Shown here in pieces: positions 1 to 12,568 of a stretch of 64,000 bases of DNA. Positions within the stretch are counted from its first letter, which is position 1. Every line of letters starts with the position of its first letter. The notes under the pieces are model-generated. The model had not been told where the DNA came from, made no database searches, and saw only the letters and a list, made by a program, of their open reading frames with translations. Position numbers and translations under genes: made by a program. Source of the DNA: Prosopocoilus inquinatus (lineage: Eukaryota; Arthropoda; Insecta; Coleoptera; Lucanidae); contig CM069870.1 of the NCBI GenBank assembly GCA_036172665.1, positions 58,094,212-58,158,211 on the forward strand, in the 5' to 3' direction.

Positions 1-479
1 AAGAAATGAGAAAAGGACGTATTCCTACACCGAAAAGAAATCGTCCTCAAAATTTAGTCCCAGAGATTTACATCCGGATCGCAGAATATGACGTAATCAT
101 TTTATCATCCGACACACAAACACGGCTTTACGGCCGCAGATGAACGCAAACAATGAGGTTGTTATTCATGAAAATGAAATAAACCACGGACGCTAAATCG
201 ATTCCGGGATTAACGGAAATGTCATGATTATTACGAAGTTGGGTTGGACTTTTATGCGGGGAATAACGAGGGCTTTCCAGTATAATGTATTAATTAGCTT
301 TAAATTAATTTAATTGTTAAATCTGTTCGCAGAGGACAGGGATGTTTTGGATATTATTTGTTGGAACTGAAATTGATTCGGAGTGGGATTTAGTAAAAAA
401 AAAGAATTTGTTTTATTTTTATGCATACCAAACCTAAAGGACTTCACTAAATTTAGTAACAATATTTAAATAATGATCA
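1..479. other. no gene seen
   Basis: AT-rich, non-repetitive sequence with no open frame or repeat that I can support. It borders the decayed gypsy pol that begins at about 480. Confidence 0.5.
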
Positions 480-2215
480 AAATAAGCGGATTAATCATAA
501 GACCCCTTGAAACAAAGAAGTTTGCCTCTTTCAGATTTAGGCACAACACCCATTCACTGACTGGATTCGTCACTAAAAGCAGAATAACGATCTTGAACAT
601 GACGAAACAAAACATCATTTTTAAACGGAACGTTGGATACTTCAATGGATTTAATTTTACTGAACCCACAAATCGGGAATACCAAGGACCGTTCGAAGTT
701 TGAACATCAATACTCAAAAGTACAGGCACGGATCTTGATAAAGCATAAGGCGTGTTCTTTACCTTTTCGGTGAGAAATGTCGAAATCATATTGTTGCAAA
801 CGCACACTCCAACGAGACAATCAAGGTACTTGAAGATTGTTTAACCAAACAAGAGAGTGATGGTCAGAAATGATTGTAAAATGTGAGCCTTCAAGATAAG
901 GTCTTAAATGTTCAATGTCCCGGAGGACTGCAAGATACTCCTTCTCAGAGGTCGAAAATTTATGTTCTTGACATATGTGAGAACGACTTAAAAATGCGAT
1001 AAGTTTCTCACCGTCCTCAAACTGCTGAATCAAAACTATTCCAATTCCAAAAGCGTCAGTTTGCACCACAAATTCCTTATCAACATTCGGACAAGAAAGA
1101 ATGGGAGCAGACACAAGATGTTATTCCAAGCTTCATCATATTCCATAGTCCAAACGAAAGACTTATTCTTACGAAGTAAATCGGTAAGAGGTGCGACATT
1201 AGTCGATAAACTTGGTACGAACCATCGATACCACCTAGCCATGCCTACAAAACGACGAAGTTCAGAAGCGGTACTTGGCTTCGGAATAGCGAGTATGGCT
1301 TGCAATTTTCAGGCTCAACATGAAGAACGATTTTATTTACGACATACCCAAGACAGCGCAACTCCTCACGACAAAATTGACACTTGTCCTTGCTCAAGGT
1401 CAAACCTGCAGAAACAATTCGATCCAGAACCTTCTGAGAAATCTCCAGATGCTTTTCAAAAGTTGTCGTAACGATAATAATGTCGTCTAAGTGCACAAAC
1501 TCGTAAGGTGATAAGTCTACTCCTATGACTCTATCTATGATCCGCTGCCACGTAGCCGGTGCATTATGTAAACCGAAAGGCATTCGACGAAATTGGTAAA
1601 GTCCCCGTCTCGGAACAGTAAAGTCTGTAAAGGTCGTGACTTCTCAGCTACGGGAATTTGCCAATAGGCGGATTTAATGTCTAAAGATGTAAGATAGTGA
1701 TAGTGATTTATTTTGTAGAATACAATAGTATTATACAATCGTAAACATACTGGCATCCTTAAGCTTAATCCTTAAGCATACTTAAGCTTGTCTAACGTAC
1801 CGGAAACGTAAGGAAGAAGGTAGGCATCCTTAAGGGTAACTCCATTTAGTTTTCCAAAGTCCACACAAAATCTGTACGACCCATTCTTCTTTGGGACAAA
1901 AAGAATGATTGAAGACCAAGGGCTTTATCAACGACTTTCTGCATAGCAAGCGAGATAGGATAATACCTTTGCTTAATAGATTGGCTGTCCGTAAGAATTC
2001 CATGCTCAATAAGAGTCTAAGACCTAAAGTCTTTCCTTTATTGCTCTGAAAATGAGCATTCAGGTGGTCGTCGAGGCACCAGAAAAAAGATATGCGAGGT
2101 CAGGCTCCAAAGTCTGACTACGTTTTGGTGGAGGCACGTAAGAATTTACAGCAATTTTCTTTGCATCTAAAGTGCGACAAACCTGAACGAGTTGACTGTC
2201 AGAGGTAATCTCAGA
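480..2215 (-). pseudogene. decayed Ty3/gypsy pol (RT, RNase H, start of integrase region)
   Basis: This is a remnant of a gypsy-type Pol polyprotein, read right to left in several frames. At about 1915-1765 is the fingers region of reverse transcriptase, including the RFCVDFGKLN stretch. At 1756-1245 is the palm, with LDIKSAYWQIPV, MPFGLHNAPATWQRI and a catalytic HLDDIII box in place of the usual YxDD. At 1305-1036 is the thumb/connection, with the FVGMARWYRWFVPSL stretch. At 1114-720 is RNase H with an FVVQTDAFG motif and, near its end, QQYDFDISHRKGKEHA. At 720-490 there is weaker similarity to the linker before integrase. At 2215-2045 an open stretch reads as the probable protease-RT spacer. 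Stops and frameshifts separate every block, so it is dead. No LTRs were found next to it. The sequence is clearly different from the intact element at 23768, so it is a separate family. Confidence 0.9.
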
Positions 2216-2219
2216 AAGT

Positions 2220-4529
2220 TCTAAAAAAAGGCAAAATGTTTTTTAATAAAATCTTCAACTGTGTTTCCTCTGAGAACTTTACTGAGAGATGCGAAAAGAG
2301 ATTTGTCATGCAAAAATTAAATTGAACCAGACTATCTGCAAAATAAAACATGTATCTTTAAATCACATCTGCAGCCCAAAATATTTCTGTTTTAAATATT
2401 TATGGTAGAAATTGAACCAAATCTTGTGCAAGAATTGGCATAGTTCAAAATGGTCTTTAGCAGTCAAACAGTGAGCGGGTGAAGTAATCCTTGTGTTTCG
2501 GCTCTAAATTTGATTTCGACTAAATGTGGAAACGGCATTTTATTTTACTTACTTTTTCAGAGTAAAATACGAAGCTATTTCAATCTAATGAACAAAACTT
2601 TAGTTTTAAAGTAACAACAAAACTTTGTTTGTCTTCTCAAATTTCCGTAACCTAAAGTTAAGTGGCACAGTTTAACAGTTGCATTATTAATTTTTATGAG
2701 GATGTTATTTAACCACATGTTGCTCGTTTCCGCGGGGTAAGGCTAACAACAATGACAACACAAACACAATACGAAAAGCGAACCCTAACACCGTCGTTCC
2801 TGCCCGCGCGTGCAATTAATTCATAATTAGGGTGGGTTCGTGGAAAATAGGGAGACCGAATGTTAACCACCAGACAATAAAGACCTGAAGTCTTATGTTT
2901 CTAAAGCTAGTTTAATTGATAAGCGATTCGAAAAGATTAGATTTCTTAATGGAACTCGAGAGAAGGCGACTGCTATCTTTCAATTTATTGATGAATACAG
3001 TGCTGAAGACGTCTGGTGAAAGAAATTTCAAATCACAGAACAGAACTAAACCAAAATCAATAAATATTCTACTGAATATTGAAACCCCATGTCAATATTA
3101 TTTGTTTATTTTCGTTTCTGTCAAAGTATAGGCAATATCCGTGTGTCGCTCTGAGTGAAACTGAGGACGTCAAAATTTTTCACGAATTATAAATGTACTC
3201 CGAACTTAAATTTTATATGAGAGCTGCTTCAGGTTTCCCTTCGTGCCGGATTTTCCTTTCTGAAATACACACATTAAATGAAGAGATGTCAAACTTCACA
3301 TGCTGTAAACATGCGAATCGAAAGGATCAAAGGACGTGGAAAACGGAATTTTATAAAATTATAAACAAGGAATACTAAGAGAGGGACAGGTTCATTTTAA
3401 ATTTTGATATGCTATACAACAATACACGACCTGGCTTTTATATAAATAATTCATATTACTTAATTATGCAGGTTTCATTAGGTAAGCGCACTTGCTAAAA
3501 AGTAGCCGGTGGTGCAAAATCTCGTCAAGTAAACAGGGGTGTAATCAAATATTCAATTAAATTTTGTACGTCTTCTTGGCTCTGGTTAAGATCCATAATG
3601 AGGGGGTATGTAGCCTGTTATTTGAGGTATTTAGTCGGGGATCGTCTTGAAGGGCGTTAATGACGTCGGAAAGAACACTTGAAAGTAACAAAGTGATGGA
3701 AACATCTTCAGTTTCTGGGACGTTGCCTCTTCTTGTTTTATATTCATCAAGGTTTTACACTCCTTCATGTGGAACGTGTGCTCCAATTTATATTTGAGAC
3801 ATTCGCTCAAGTGTTTATTCTTCTTCAGACTAGCGCTTGCCAGACTGAGATTTTATCTTAATTTCAGTTAAGCTCCGACAAACAAAATAATAATAAGAAA
3901 TAACAATCTCCTATAGTAATTTTTTTTTAACTTTTAATTAATATATGTTTCTAACAGATTTTATTTTATTCTGACTCGTGCAAACAAGTCGGAAACCTTA
4001 CATAAATTATTTGTTCGAGATAAAAATGTTTTCAAGTTTGCAATTTTACCTTTCCGGAGATGTAGTAAACTTCCATGTCAACATAAAATGTCCGCAAGGG
4101 TCTCACGTCGGTAATTTGAATAGAAAAGCACGGAGCATCTACGTTTCGTACGACGCGACGATACAGAATCAGATAAAATGCGTGAAGCGTCGTAGTTCGT
4201 GCAAATTACTTTGAAGAAGAAATCGTTCAAGTTCGCCCGCCTTCTCATTAGATATTAAAACCCACTGCTTAATTTACATCTTGTATTCATCTCTGCAAGT
4301 ATCTCCTTTTAAGTTCTGACGCTTTTTATTTTCACACCATAAATTCTACGGTTTACTAGAGAGAATGTTTTAGTTTTGATACCCTTCTATTTAATTTGCA
4401 CTTATTCACAATTCTTTATTCGTGACCAAGAGCAATTTATAACCTTTTCTACAAATTGCACACGCAGACGTTTTAATAAGAGACAAATTAACACAGAAAT
4501 GGGCCAACTTAATCAAGCATTAGAATTTA
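2220..4529. other. no gene seen; AT-rich intergenic or intronic
   Basis: Open frames of 60-80 codons occur at 2916-3131, 3193-3378 and 3978-4214 on the plus strand. Their composition and lack of motifs give no reason to call genes. No clear repeat was seen. Confidence 0.4.
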
Positions 4530-5073
4530 TACAGGGTGTTGCATTTTGAAACGCAACATAGGAAATCCCATGTTAATTTAAAGGTGCTCGAATATTGGCT
4601 TCCCTAATTATTCTACAGCAAAATTCCACGGACGTGTTTTAAAGTAGTCTTCAAGATGAATCTGACTGTGAAGTTTGAGAATTATTCATACGCTGAGTTT
4701 TAAGATATTTTAAAAACTGTAACTATATTCGATTTATACCAAAGCTGACCAAACTATTAACAGCACAGCTTTGATCAATGATAGTGAAAACTGTACAGAT
4801 AATTAATAAATCTAGTTCGCTTTTGAAAAAGATTGATAGAAAAAGTTCTTCCGTGCTGATAATTCGGTATAAATCGAATTACTGATCTTTTTTAAATATT
4901 TTGAAACTGAGCGAATGAGAAATTCTCATACTTCAGAGACAGATTCATTTTGAAGAGCACTTTAAAAAACCTAAATGAAATGTTGCTGTAAAATAATTAG
5001 GGAAGCCAACATTCGAATACCTTTAAATTAACATGGTAATCATACGTTGCGTTTAAAAACGCAGCACCCTGTA
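4530..5073. mobile_element. CAGGGTG-family foldback MITE, copy 1
   Basis: A 544-bp non-coding element whose two halves are near-complementary. The left end TACAGGGTGTTGCATTTTG mirrors the right end, which reads TACAGGGTGCTGCGTTTTTA on the other strand. Complementarity continues through TTAATTTAAAGGT, TTGGCTTCCCTAATTATT and AAGATGAATCTG for roughly 200 bp per arm, and more loosely to the centre. TA dinucleotides flank both ends, as expected for Tc1/mariner/IS630-type transposition. A second copy lies at 20575-21127. It has no coding capacity, so it must be mobilised in trans. Confidence 0.88.
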
Positions 5074-5639
5074 TACTGCAAACTTTTCAAATTTTCCATC
5101 ATCTCACTTTAAAAGAAAGGAAGTGATTATTTGAGTATTTGGAGCGGTCCCGTCTGTAAGCATGGGCTCGGCTTCAGAGCCCCCAATTCTGGAGGGGCTC
5201 CAACTCACAAACTGCGGGTTAAGACTAGAAATAAAGTTTCTTGAAATTATAAGTTATTCTCGTACCAAATAAAAAACATATTCACCAAAAAAACAAGAAA
5301 GTTTACTTTTTCGGAAGCTTATGTCTGCAACTTTTGGAACCACAATAATGATAAATTGCACTCCAAGCCAAATTGATTTGCTATTGAAGGATGAACAGCG
5401 GAATTGTCAAAGAAATTAACCTTGAAGAAGTAATTAATAATTCAAAAATCAATCAAAAGTAAAAATCGTTTATTGCTAAGTCAGGAGGAGCCTCTGACGG
5501 TCATAGAACACAACCATTTTTATTAACTGGGGACATACGCCTTTTATATAGATTAATAACATCTATATAAAAGAAAAATATCTTAAATCCCAGAAGGGGA
5601 GGGAGTAACCTGAAGGGCTGAGTACACAACGCAAAGAAT
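5074..5639. other. no gene seen
   Basis: A short hairpin (AGAGCCCC near 5177 against GGGGCTC near 5195) is the only structure noticed. No coding evidence. Confidence 0.4.
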
Positions 5640-6960
5640 TTAAATAATTAATTAAGTAAACGCGGCAGAATCACAAATAACAGCAAAAGGACAAATAAAA
5701 ACAATCTTCCAAACGCCCGAAGCTGAATAAATCCAATGGGCGGTTTCTTTCGGTGAGTTTCCGTAAAAACAAAGGGGGAGAAAGAATGATAAGATATAAA
5801 GAAAAATAGAGGCAACTTTATCGTAGGTCCAAGGTTCAAACGCGGCGGCGCGGGTAGTTTTCGCAGAAGGGCGGCTTCCAAGGAAGACCCGTCTGATGTA
5901 ATTTTTCAACCACGAGTACCCCAAGCAGCCGGTGAAAGAAAGGTCTGCGCCGTGCGGGGGAGGCCAGTGTTGAACCGTTACTTTTGACCAAGGAGGATTT
6001 GCTAAATTAGGAAAACGGACTTACATCACATAAAACACGAAAGAGAGGCCAAAACACATTCACGTCCCTCGGCGTTCCTCAAAAATACCTTCAATCAAAA
6101 CGAGGAAAATGTGGCATCACAAAATGGTTGCGTCAATCAACGACCACGAGGTGCGGCCAGGAAGATCCATTTGCTTCAAAACGACGGAGTAAAATCTCCC
6201 AAATATCAAACTGGGGAAACCAAATCCCAAGTAGGTCGCCGAAGCAAAATTCAAAATGTGAATTTCAAATCCCACACAAAATCGGCACAGTTTCACCCCA
6301 GGAACCGTCAGGACAGCTCGATTTGAAACTAATTTGAATGAATCCTTCCAGAAGATTTCTTCGCCCCTCAAATGTGTAGGCGAGTGCAAACAAATCAATT
6401 ATGCGGGAAAAGAGAGAGAAGGAAGGCTTAAACGCAACACCGAAAGATCAGAAACGTAACGAGGTACAAACCCAAGAGCCGCAAAGAAAAGAAACAGAAA
6501 GGAAACGAAAAATAAACCAGAGAAAAGTTAACGGAGAAGTTGGCACCACTGTGGCGAAACACTGACTCCAAAACACGTAGGCCGCGCCCCCAGAAATCTA
6601 ACAGGTAAGGCTTTCGGTTGGAACCGTGTCCCTCGGGTTTCTTCTACTGCTGTTCCTACACGTTAACCTAACGTACCATTCACGGAAGAAAATAAACATC
6701 GCTTCTGGAAACTTGTGCGGAGACGAAAGCAAGATCACAAGGGCCACGTCGGTCGATGTAAACATGGCAGGGACTCCGCAAAACGTGCGGGGAGATTACA
6801 GTAAGTGGATAAGCCAACACCAGCGGATAAACAACAGGTACCACGTCAAGGGGAAGAGTGCAAAGGCAGAACTCCGAAGCCAAACAAAGAAACGGAGCGA
6901 AAAGAAGGGCAACACTCTCCGGATGATGTCGACGAACCCTAACAAACGGGACAATTTTTA
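5640..6960. other. GC- and CpG-richer block without a recognisable product
   Basis: Base composition rises sharply above the surroundings, with many CpG dinucleotides. Overlapping open frames occur on both strands (5652-5924 and 6117-6398 on minus, 6626-6961 on plus), which is what GC-rich sequence gives by chance. None of the translations shows a domain I recognise. An AACAG/GTAAGG donor-like site is at about 6600-6608. The block could be a promoter or untranslated first exon of a host gene, or the body of an unknown repeat. The 6615-6650 segment belongs to a repeat found again at 15044-15078. Confidence 0.4.
6615..6650 (+). repeat. fragment of the 15.0-kb foldback repeat
   Basis: GTTGGAACCGTGTCCCTCGG and the following TTTCTTCTACTGC match the left arm of the inverted repeat at 15044-15078 with only a few differences. 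This shows a dispersed family. Confidence 0.6.
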
Positions 6961-9045
6961 ACAACTAACGACGAGGCCAAAACAAAGCCCCAAGAGATTG
7001 AGACGTAACATCAATGAATACTTTTAATTTCTTTCATTTAAAAGTTTAAATCGTGATTCGAATAGTTTGGATTTGGATTACAACAAAACACCTAAGATTT
7101 GTATTGTTGATTGACAGGAAGTAACTGCGGTTCGATTCAAATGAGTCTTAAAAATAGAAGGATTCAAAGGGGAAAGGGGAATGAGGATTAATCCTTTGGC
7201 AAAAGAATATCTGCCTATGAATCTAAATCAGTATGACAGTATGACCTGCAGCATAGCGTGTCACAATATGATTATTATTTAAACTAATCAGCCAATTAAC
7301 CATTTCCAGAAAACGGACGCAAAAATTAATCTTTCCTGGTTGAGCATATTCTGTTTGTATTTTTGTTTCTTACGACTTCAAAAACTGAAGTACATTAAAT
7401 AATGTTCTGCAAAATATGCTATGGCTTATGATTTTAATGATAAATAAGTTTCCTAATGGTTTCGCCAATTGTTATAGTGCTTTTCTACGTTGGGCACCCA
7501 TAAAATTTGACAAGGAAATCTCTTTACGTAAACAATTTGCATGTTCAATAAACACAAAATCATGTTTTCTGTAAACGAAAATAATTGCAAATTTTTTTAC
7601 CGTTTTTTACCGAGTTTTCCCATTAAAAAATAATAATTTTTACAGGATACTGAGTTCAACAAAAAAAGTCATCACGCTTTAATTTACAACTTATAATTAC
7701 TTAATAAGTTACTTGACAATTCGATTTCTCTTTTAATTTGGAATACATTAGTTCAACCTAATTTGGAATACGAATGAATAATGTTTCCGTACTACGTCTT
7801 TATTAAAATCTACCGCTCTGAAGCAAAGTTTTGTGGCACAATGCGCCAAATCGTGAATTTCACGTGCAGTATATTGCGGCATAATTGAGATTCTAAGGAA
7901 TTCATTAAGCTAAACTTACAATGGCTTTTCAGCTCACCCGTTTGCACAATTGAAACGGGAAAAGAAAATTCCGTCGATGATTACAGAAAGAAAGCGTTCA
8001 GGTAAAACAATTTTTGCAAGAACGTCGTACGGATAATTTTGCATATGCTACTGAAGTTACTGCGTTAATAAACTTATTTAATACTCCTATGAATGTATTA
8101 AAGAATTAATAATAATATCAGTTCTTAGCTTTGTCATGTTGTGAGTTTTGAGAAATAGTTTAATAGCAATTTTAGATTACATTCTGTTTGAGGAGTTTTA
8201 AGTTAGACCATAGCGTTTCTAAAGAGCAAAAAAGATCATGTGTATGTATGGGTGAGTGGTTGGAAGATACGCAGACGGGTGTAGTGACATTACAGGTTTG
8301 GAGATTATCTGACCAGACGTTCAGAGGAGATAGAGTGAGATACTGTACTGTACTGCACAATGTAAGTAAGAGTGTAGTCGCATTTAAAATGAATACTCCT
8401 ATTAGTCGCTGTATTCGCATTTGAAACAAAACAATAAGATATATGTATATTGCAGTCCTTTGAATGCTATTCGCACTTCTGCGATCTTTGCTGTGACACA
8501 CAGGTTTTGCCTTATATTCAAGTTCATAAGGGTTTTTATTTTTAACAAGTTGCGAGTCATATACTCCTCGTTACTCTTTATAAAACAACTTTGGACTAAC
8601 TTGAACGTCTTGAATCACTATGTATGTTAACATGTATTTATTACTTAATGGGTTAATAAATTATTTAGATCAACTATTGCTATGAAATTTTTAACGCTGC
8701 ATCGTGAAAAACATTTTTGCACTTTTATGAGTTTTATGCCGTAAAAGTTCGCAAGTTTGTAACGTTTAAAAGTTCAGTCGAATAAAGCGATACTATCAAA
8801 GACCATAAAAATCTGTCAAGCTGAATTGCACATCAAGAATTAATCTAAATAATTTAATAATGCAATGTATGTGAATATGGTATGTGGAAAACTGATAATT
8901 TTAATTTAAAAAACAATATTTAATCTGGTCCCATTTAAGTCTGAATAATACCTATTTAGCTCATTGTCAGTTAAAATCCAATGACTCGGATTTAAAAATT
9001 AAAATAAAACCTATAGTCTAAGGACCTAATTCAGAAGTATTTATG
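6961..9045. other. no gene seen
   Basis: AT-rich sequence. Open frames on both strands around 8172-8630 overlap each other and carry no motif. No confident repeat boundary was seen. Confidence 0.4.
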
Positions 9046-9120
9046 TACTAGGTGTGTGAGAAAAGTAACGAGAATGATTTTTTATCTATTAAAATTTTTA
9101 ATTTTTTCAAACAATATTCA

Positions 9121-9370
9121 GGGCTATTCTGTAATATGGACATGCATATCTATTGATATGGTCTTCAATAATTGAAGAGAACTTGGTACGATTTCATAAC
9201 AATTGTCGACCGCCAATTGAAGAGAGATGCATATTAACTTTAAATCACACTTAATACGGATCGCTAATTGTTATGAAACTGTTTAGAGAATATCGATTTT
9301 GCAAGGTCATTTGAAACAACAATAATTGTTACGTATCAAGTCCATATCAATGCTACAGAATATTGTCCCC
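9121..9370. mobile_element. probable short insertion nested in the mariner
   Basis: GGGCTATTCTGTAATATGGAC at the left is mirrored by GACAATATTCTGTAGCATTG...ATATGGAC on the opposite strand at the right. The enclosed ~250 bp is absent from the expected mariner 3' region. It is non-coding. The exact right edge is blurred by the end of the transposase. Confidence 0.5.
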
Positions 9371-10443
9371 TTTAAAGTAGTTCCATTCGGCGAAGTTGTT
9401 GATCCCAGTTTCGATAGCAGTGCTGAAAGGCTTCAACTGGTTTGACCTTTAACAAGTCTGTCACATTCTTGTGAATGTTCTGCAAAGTCCCAAAATGACA
9501 TCGTTTTAACATATTTTCCAATTTTGAGAAAAGAAAACAGACAAGGACTCAGGTCAGGTGAATAGAGGAGCTGAGAAACAACAAGAATGCCTTTTGATGT
9601 CAAAAATTCCATGATGGATGTGGCCGTGTGACAAGGCGCGTTGTCAAGATGAAGCATCCACCTTTCTGCGATGTCTGATCTCACGCATTACCATTTTCTT
9701 AAGCCTTTCAAGGATATCTTGGTAAAACAGTTGGTTGACAGTTTGTCCTGGAGGAACAAATTCTTTATGCATGGTACCCCTACTATCAAAAAGCAAATCA
9801 GCATTGTTTGGATCTTTGATTTGCTTGTTCGAACTTTTTTCGGTCGAGGAGATGTCTAAGTGTCCCACTCCTCACTTTGTCGTTTTGTCTCAGGATCGTA
9901 TTAAAAAATCCAGGATTTATCACCGAGATCACACGATTGAACAATTCCTGGTCATTGGCAATCCTCTTAAGAAGATCAACGAATTCATGGTCATTAGCAA
10001 TCGTCTCAAGAAGATCAACGCACACGTTTCTTCGATTGTCTTTCTGCTCCGTTGTAAAGTTTTTCGGCACTATTTTGGCATAAACCTTTCGCATGTGCAA
10101 ATCGTCGGTCAAAATTTGACGTACGGTGAAAGTGTTTAAGTTTAACTGGTCACCCATCATCCTTATTGTTTAACGACGGTCCGATCTCACAGGAGCCCCC
10201 ACACGTTCGACGTTTTTGGCGTTTTTTGAAGTTGAAGTTCTTCCTGAGCAAGGTTCACCTTTAACGTTTTCTCGACCTTCCAAAAATGATTTGTGCCAGC
10301 GGAATAACTTGTGTTCTTAATAAGAAATGTTCCCCATAAGCCTGTTTCAACTTTTCAAAAGTGACACTTGCGGATTTCCTAAGTTTAATATAAAACTTGT
10401 TGACATAACTTTGCTCTAAACTCCGCTGTTTCATTTTGGTAAC
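9361..10443 (-). pseudogene. mariner-family transposase, frameshifted
   Basis: Cut-and-paste transposase of the mariner family, read leftward. The N-terminal HTH region is at 10443-10261 (KSASVTFEKLKQAYGEH). It is followed after a frameshift by a piece resembling the usual SGRTSTSK linker at about 10240-10200. The segment at 10160-9798 contains QILTDDLHMRKV and EQKDNRRNVCVDLLE. It should then hold the first catalytic Asp, but reads VISVINPGFF where mariners have a GDESWIF-like motif. Next come FFDSRGTMHKEFVPPGQTVNQ-type sequence (about 9800) and LHLDNAPCHTATS with the second Asp (about 9640). YSPDLSPC, where the third Asp is expected, follows, and a C-terminal piece runs to about 9366. Several frameshifts and the lost first Asp make it inactive. 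A 14-residue tandem duplication sits near residue 170 (see findings). Confidence 0.88.
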
Positions 10444-10778
10444 ACACAACAAAAACACAACTTAACTGATGACGGTCTCAAAAATCACATGATGGTTACA
10501 GGGAGCTAAAACTTAGACTGAGCATCTGGAAGGGATCAACACATCTGTCTAGATAAATAGAACAACACAGCGTTGTCAGATCGCCCGCAGTGTTGTCAGT
10601 CTTATTATTTTTCTCACACACCTCGTACACATGAGTCAAGGTAAATAGATTTACAGACACGTGAATATCTTGAAAAAGTCATCTGTGTGTTAATTTGTAC
10701 TTAAAAAAAAATAAGTTTAAATCAAACCGATTCAGCTCTAATAATAAATATTCGAGGGTAAATGTGTTTCAGACGCCA

Positions 10779-10975
10779 TTAAGGGTCAGTTGTACAAAGG
10801 CGATTTAAACTCAAGTTCAACTGAATCAAGTTCAAAGTAAACAAATTCGCGTAGGATCTTAAGGACATATGGCAATTAATACATTCACAAATAAAATTTG
10901 ATGTGTTCTTGTTAACTTTGAACCTGGTTCAGTTGAATGTTGGTTTAAACGCTATTGATACAACTGGCCCTTATT
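10779..10975. repeat. foldback MITE-like inverted repeat (~197 bp)
   Basis: The left arm AAGGGTCAGTTGTACAAAGG continues through GTTCAACTGAATCAAGTTCAAAGT. It is mirrored by the right arm, which on the other strand reads AAGGGCCAGTTGTATCAATA and continues through ATTCAACTGAACCAGGTTC. The arms are about 75 bp each. No coding sequence. The ends are TTAAGGG and ATAAGGG, so the target duplication is uncertain. Confidence 0.75.
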
Positions 10976-11355
10976 AATTTTAAATAGAAAATTGTTTTGT
11001 AGCTGGTGTTTCATAAAACTTCAGATCTTATGCGGCTGTGAAGTATAATTTTATATCTCAGCTGACTTACAAGTTGTATTCTCTAGTTGATATTTTCAAT
11101 TTAAACAAGAATGCGAAGTGAATCAGTAAGTGAACCGAAATTGAAGCAAACCGATCATTTTCATGAGCCATATTGTAAAACCGTTAACTTGAACCGCACC
11201 AACACTGAACCGGTTCATATCCGTAAGTGCGCCTTCGAAACTTTTATTTCTGTGAGATTTATTTAATCTTAAAAAGTATAAAAATATGAAAAAGTGTAAG
11301 TATACTTTTAATGATAAAACATTTATAATTTCAATATTAATTTAAGAAAAAATTA

Positions 11356-11490
11356 GCTGCAAGTCGGTTTTGATTGCAGTGGATCTCCTGAGCATCCCTA
11401 GTGAAGTTGTTTCGGCTGTAGTTGGGACCTCTTCAGCAAGGGAGGGAGTAGCTCCAGAACTCCAACTGCAATCAAACCGATCTATCCAGG
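11356..11490. repeat. short inverted-repeat element, copy 1
   Basis: AGTCGGTTTTGATTGCAGT at 11362 is mirrored by GATCGGTTTGATTGCAGTTGG on the opposite strand at about 11465-11485. The interior, with GGATCTCCTGAGCATCCC, recurs at 51688-51825, which defines a dispersed family. The surrounding 85-codon open frame is a by-product. Confidence 0.72.
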
Positions 11491-12379
11491 TTATCACAAA
11501 ATCGAGTGAAAATGTTAACAATAAGAATAGTTTAGGCACGTCATCTTGCGGTCAACTTTTAGACCTAGAATTGTGTCAGGATGATAGACAGCAAAGAGTT
11601 TGTCGCCTAAAACGCCAACCCGTATGAAATAGCGTCATTGCGGCGTATCTTGAAATGCAAAAAATTAGTTCAACTCAGCTTCGATTGCATTTTAGTTGAG
11701 AAAAAAAAATATATTAGGTACTGAATACAAATAATGCCAGCTCGTGTTTATACATGCTTCTGAAAAATTCTATTTCTGGATAAGGGAGGTTCTCAATTTA
11801 TTTACATTAAATTTATTTACTGAAATAATAAGGATAGGTACTAATTAGCAAAACTAAAAAATTAGTAATTTTAAATGTGTTTTTGCATAAAAGTGTATTA
11901 TATTAACTTCTAGACTACTGTTTACCTCGATAGACCCCGTTTGTTCTAAGCTGGCTAAGACAGGAGTTCTTTTTTCACTGCCGTCCAAGATCTGAAATTT
12001 TATAAATCATATGTTACATGCTACGGACCAAGTGATGAATTGGCTGTTAGCTATTGTATGGGGTGAATAAAATGTAATAAAATGTAATGGTAAAGTCCTC
12101 ATAATAATTTTATCAAAATACGTTTCAAATAAAAGTTAAACGGCAAATTTTTTGCCACAAAATGGCGTTTTTTATGACCTGACAATCTCGAACTGTGGCG
12201 TTCTCGGTGACTTTTCAATTAGAACTTTTATTTTCCTCTGTTGAAATGGTCTTTTTCACTTCATGCTCGGTTGAACCAAAAATTTAAAAATTTAAAGCAG
12301 TCATGTTTAGAATATGACATTTATGCAAGCTCAGTAAAATATCAGGGGCATTCTGACTGATACTTCATTGACAACAAGG
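11491..12379. other. no gene seen
   Basis: AT-rich sequence without a supported frame or repeat. Confidence 0.4.
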
Positions 12380-12568
12380 CACATATACATAAAAAAAAAA
12401 CTTACGCTATGCGTTCACTTACAATTCGCTATAATTAGGTGTTTCCCGCATTTTAGGCCGATAACTATGAGAGCTTAAGGTTGTTTTATGAATTACTTTC
12501 CTAAAATGCGGAAAATACCTAAATTGTAGTGAACGTATAGCGTTAAGTTTTGTTTATGAACACGGACC
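12380..12568. mobile_element. foldback MITE, family shared with 35305
   Basis: The left arm AACTTACGCTATGCGTTCAC continues through CCCGCATTTTAGG. The right arm on the other strand reads GGTCCGTGTTCATAAACAAA, then ACTTAACGCTATACGTTCAC and CCGCATTTTAGG. The same ends and arm sequence recur at 35305-35565. Non-coding, about 190 bp. Confidence 0.78.

Larger units (their letters stand above)
9046..10627 (-). mobile_element. degraded full-length mariner-type transposon
   Basis: Both ends carry the terminal inverted repeat C(T/G)AGGTGTGTGAGAAAA, reading inward from 9048 and from 10625. Both are flanked by TA (9046-9047 and 10626-10627). A broken transposase gene occupies the minus strand between them. 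At about 1.58 kb it is longer than the roughly 1.3 kb usual for mariners. The excess lies between the left end and the transposase stop, where a separate inverted-repeat insertion appears to sit (9121-9370). Confidence 0.88.
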
